From contig JAAAOL010000382.1 of assembly GCA_009908885.1 (NCBI GenBank), positions 1-9,083 of the forward strand: DNA of 9,083 nucleotides. The letters run 5' to 3'. This stretch comes from Bacteroidota bacterium (GTDB lineage: Bacteria; Bacteroidota; Rhodothermia; Rhodothermales; JAAAOL01). Position 1 is the first letter of the stretch. The number at the start of each line of letters is the position of its first letter. Under the pieces are notes generated by a model, which searched no databases, was not told the DNA's origin, and worked only from the letters and a program-made list of their open reading frames with translations. A program made the translations under genes and the position numbers. Of this stretch, positions 7,008-9,083 are shown piece after piece.

Positions 7008-7592
7008 ATGTCCACCTTCGCTTCCATCGCGCGCACGGTACGGCGCGGCTATCGGTACGTCTTTCGTCGGCAGGACGATGATCGTCTGGAAGGCGTCGTC
7101 GACACGCTGGCGCAGGTGTCACTCTTCCGGACGTGCGGGCGCAGCGTCCTCCGCGACGTCGCGGCGGTGATGCATCAGCGCACCTACCGGCGGGACGAAT
7201 ATCTGTACTACGAGGACGACCCGGGCCTCGGCATGTACGTCGTGCAGCGGGGGCGCGTGCGGCTGCTGAAGGAGACCGAGGACGAGGTGGTGGAGCTGAG
7301 GCAGGTGGCCGAGCACGCGTTCTGCGGAGAGCTGTCGCTGCTGGGTGACCACCGACGGATGGAGTCGGCGCAGGCGCTCACCGAGACGACGGTGCTGGGC
7401 TTCTTCCGGCCCGACCTGAAGGTGCTGCTCAAGCGCAATCCGCAGGCCGGGGCCGAGGTCGTGCTGGCGCTGGGGCGGATGCTGGCGGCACGCGAGGTCG
7501 CGCTCGTCCGGCGCCTGGCCGGAGAAGTCGGCCCGATGGAGGCGCTGCGCTGGGTCGAGTCCCCCGCCGAGGACGCGACGGATCGTCGGTGA
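7008..7592 (+). CDS. Stand-alone cyclic-nucleotide-binding-fold protein lacking a DNA-binding domain
   Basis: This 194-residue protein has the fold of the Crp/Fnr sensor domain. A basic N-terminal helix (TVRRGYRYVFRR, 10-21) leads into a beta-roll (about 35-140; LFRTCGRSVLRDVAAVM, then GLGMYVVQRGRVRLL) and a long helix equivalent to the Crp dimer helix (about 144-173, RNPQAGAEVVLALGRMLAAREVALV). It then ends after a short acidic tail, so the usual helix-turn-helix is missing. Crp proteins run about 210-240 residues. In the phosphate-binding cassette, GELSLL (108-113) keeps the Gly-Glu pair, but the arginine that grips the cyclic phosphate is replaced by Glu119 (MESAQA), so cAMP or cGMP binding is doubtful. 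ATG 7008 is the only ATG after the promoter in this frame. It may sense another ligand, or act through a partner by dimerising. No partner is obvious nearby. Confidence 0.85.
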   Translation: MSTFASIARTVRRGYRYVFRRQDDDRLEGVVDTLAQVSLFRTCGRSVLRDVAAVMHQRTYRRDEYLYYEDDPGLGMYVVQRGRVRLLKETEDEVVELRQVAEHAFCGELSLLGDHRRMESAQALTETTVLGFFRPDLKVLLKRNPQAGAEVVLALGRMLAAREVALVRRLAGEVGPMEALRWVESPAEDATDRR

Positions 7593-7688
7593 AATGCCGG
7601 TGGGTTCGGCGTGGAAGAGGAACCGCCGGGCGACCCGCTCCTTCGATCACTGGTCCTCGTTCGTTTCCCCACTGCTCCCCCCGATACC

Positions 7689-9083
7689 ATGCCCGTGACC
7701 AACCCGAACAAGATCAAGCGTGGCACTACGCTCGAACTCACCGTCGAGAAGTTCGCCGACAAGGGCAAGGGCCTGGCCCGCGTGGACGGCTACGTCGTCT
7801 TCGTCGTGGAGGGCGTCCCGGGCGACCGGGTGCGAGCCAAGGTGTTCCGGCGCCGCAAGAGCTTCGCCGAGGCGCGCATCGTGGACGTGCTGGAGGCGAG
7901 CTCGCTGCGCACCGAGCCGCGCTGTGCCTACTTCAGCACCTGCGGCGGCTGCAAGTGGCAGCATGTGGACTACGCGGCCCAGCTGGAGGCCAAGCAGCAG
8001 AGCGTCGAGGAAGCGCTCATCCACCAGGGCGGCTTCGATGCGGACGCGCTGGACGTGCGCCCGACGATGGGGGCGGAGGCGCCCTACTACTACCGCAACA
8101 AGATGGAATTCTCCTTCAGCGCCGACCGCTGGCTGACGCCGGAGGAGATCGCCACGGGCAAGGAGTTCGACACCGACTTCGCCCTCGGGCTGCACGTGCC
8201 GGGCAACTTCTTCAAAGTGCTGGACCTGCACGAGTGCCACCTGCAGAGCCGCCTCAGCGCGCGCCTCGTCAACGGCGTCCGCGACTTCGTCAAGGCGCAG
8301 GGCTGGGCGCCGTGGGACATCCGCGAGCACGTCGGCTTCCTGCGGCACCTCATCATCCGCCAGGCCGAGCACACGGACGACCTGATGGTCGCGCTCGTCA
8401 CCAACGGGCACGACGCCGAGCGCATGGAGGCGATGGCCGCCTTCCTCCAGACCGACTTCCCCGAGGTGACCACGTTCGTCAACGTCGTCAACACGGGCGT
8501 GTCGCAGACGGCCTTCGGCGAGGCGATGCACACGATCTACGGCCCCGGCGTCATCCATGACTGCATCGGTCCGTACCGGTTCGAGATCGCCCCGAACGCG
8601 TTTTTCCAGACCAACACGCGCCAGGCCGAGCGGCTCTACGAGGTGGCCCGCACCTTCGCCGACCTGCAGCCGGACGATCTCGTCTACGACCTGTACTGCG
8701 GGGCGGGCACCATCTCGCTCTTCGTGGCCGAGCAGGCCGGGCGCGTCGTCGGCGTCGAGCTGGTCGAGGAGGCGGTCGAGAACGCGCGGACCAACGCGGC
8801 CGTCAACGGGGTCGACACCTGCACCTTCGTCGCGGGCGACATGCTGGAGCTGTTCACGCCGTCGTTCGTGGAGCAGCACGGGCGGCCCGACGTGCTCATC
8901 ACCGACCCGCCCCGCGCCGGGATGCACCCGCAGGTGACCGAGCAGATCGCCGCCCTTCGCCCCGAGCGCATCGTCTACGTCAGCTGCAACCCGCAGAGCC
9001 AGGCCAAGGACCTCACGCGCCTGAAGGACTACTACCGGATCGACGCCATCCAGCCCGTCGATCTCTTCCCGCACACGGACCAT
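7689..9083 (+). CDS. rlmD: 23S rRNA (uracil-C5) methyltransferase, RlmD/TrmA family (3' truncated)
   Basis: SAM-dependent enzyme that methylates carbon 5 of a uridine in 23S rRNA (U1939 in the E. coli RlmD case). The 465 residues seen contain a TRAM RNA-binding domain (about 10-68) and iron-sulphur cysteines C79, C85 and C88 (CX5CGGC), with C183 in HECH as the likely fourth ligand. A Rossmann methyltransferase domain follows, with FFQTN (305-309), the SAM motif DLYCGAG (334-340), DPPRAG (406-411) and the catalytic cysteine C433 in SCNP. The frame is still open at the window edge in PVDLFPHTDH, which normally precedes the last 10-20 residues holding the general-base glutamate, so the gene is almost complete. 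ATG 7689 gives a standard N-terminus with no upstream in-frame competitor that looks better. TrmA is excluded by the TRAM and Fe-S motifs; RlmD versus RlmC/RlmCD specificity cannot be settled from sequence. Confidence 0.93.
   Translation, partial: MPVTNPNKIKRGTTLELTVEKFADKGKGLARVDGYVVFVVEGVPGDRVRAKVFRRRKSFAEARIVDVLEASSLRTEPRCAYFSTCGGCKWQHVDYAAQLEAKQQSVEEALIHQGGFDADALDVRPTMGAEAPYYYRNKMEFSFSADRWLTPEEIATGKEFDTDFALGLHVPGNFFKVLDLHECHLQSRLSARLVNGVRDFVKAQGWAPWDIREHVGFLRHLIIRQAEHTDDLMVALVTNGHDAERMEAMAAFLQTDFPEVTTFVNVVNTGVSQTAFGEAMHTIYGPGVIHDCIGPYRFEIAPNAFFQTNTRQAERLYEVARTFADLQPDDLVYDLYCGAGTISLFVAEQAGRVVGVELVEEAVENARTNAAVNGVDTCTFVAGDMLELFTPSFVEQHGRPDVLITDPPRAGMHPQVTEQIAALRPERIVYVSCNPQSQAKDLTRLKDYYRIDAIQPVDLFPHTDH

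Noticed and set aside
7593..7688. Search for a promoter or terminator between the cNMP-fold gene and rlmD
   Set aside because: Only a 4-base-pair GCCG/CGGC hairpin and no recognisable -35/-10 pair are present. The two genes may be co-transcribed.
7647..9083. 478-codon open frame on the - strand
   Set aside because: It is antisense to the RlmD-like gene, whose Fe-S, SAM and catalytic motifs are all present. It has no domain-like features of its own.

Overview
The window is strongly G+C-rich and every gene I can support reads on the + strand. The gene content points to a high-GC member of Bacteroidota/Rhodothermota, such as a Rhodothermales or Salinibacter relative. Three things support this: a DUF2795 protein of the 'WPAT(K/Q)EELIDYAERTGAP' type, an M23 peptidase with a tyrosine-rich cytoplasmic N-terminus, and an Omp85 protein carrying the 'GEPP' insert that I associate with Bacteroidota TamA/TamL-like proteins. 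Several promoters resemble ordinary sigma70 sites (TTG-17/18 bp-TATNNT) and start codons mostly lack a clear Shine-Dalgarno sequence. The taxonomic placement is inference.

Layout: (1) 1-200, the C-terminal tail of an unrecognised gene. (2) 336-1328, a MoxR-type AAA+ ATPase. (3) 1329-1442, a short gap containing two different arrays of 7-bp tandem repeats. (4) 1443-2459, HPr kinase/phosphorylase (hprK). (5) 2460-2970, a 511-bp gap with a near-consensus promoter that has a perfect 7+1+7 palindrome between its -35 and -10 boxes. (6) 2971-3948, a membrane-anchored LytM/M23 endopeptidase, followed by a hairpin. (7) 4112-4330, a DUF2795 protein with its own promoter, followed by a hairpin. (8) About 4438-6876, an Omp85 (BamA/TamA) family outer-membrane protein. 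(9) 7008-7592, a stand-alone cyclic-nucleotide-binding-fold protein without a DNA-binding domain, with its own promoter. (10) 7689 to the window end, a TRAM-domain, Fe-S 23S rRNA uracil-C5 methyltransferase (RlmD-like), missing only its last residues.

The genes do not form one obvious pathway. Three have an envelope theme (M23 peptidase, Omp85 protein, perhaps the MoxR chaperone) and two are regulators (HprK, the cNMP-fold protein). There is no mobile element, CRISPR array, tRNA or rRNA. I do not see a new multi-gene system. The most unusual signals are the paired heptamer arrays before hprK, the operator-like palindrome upstream of the M23 gene, and the degenerate nucleotide-binding protein.
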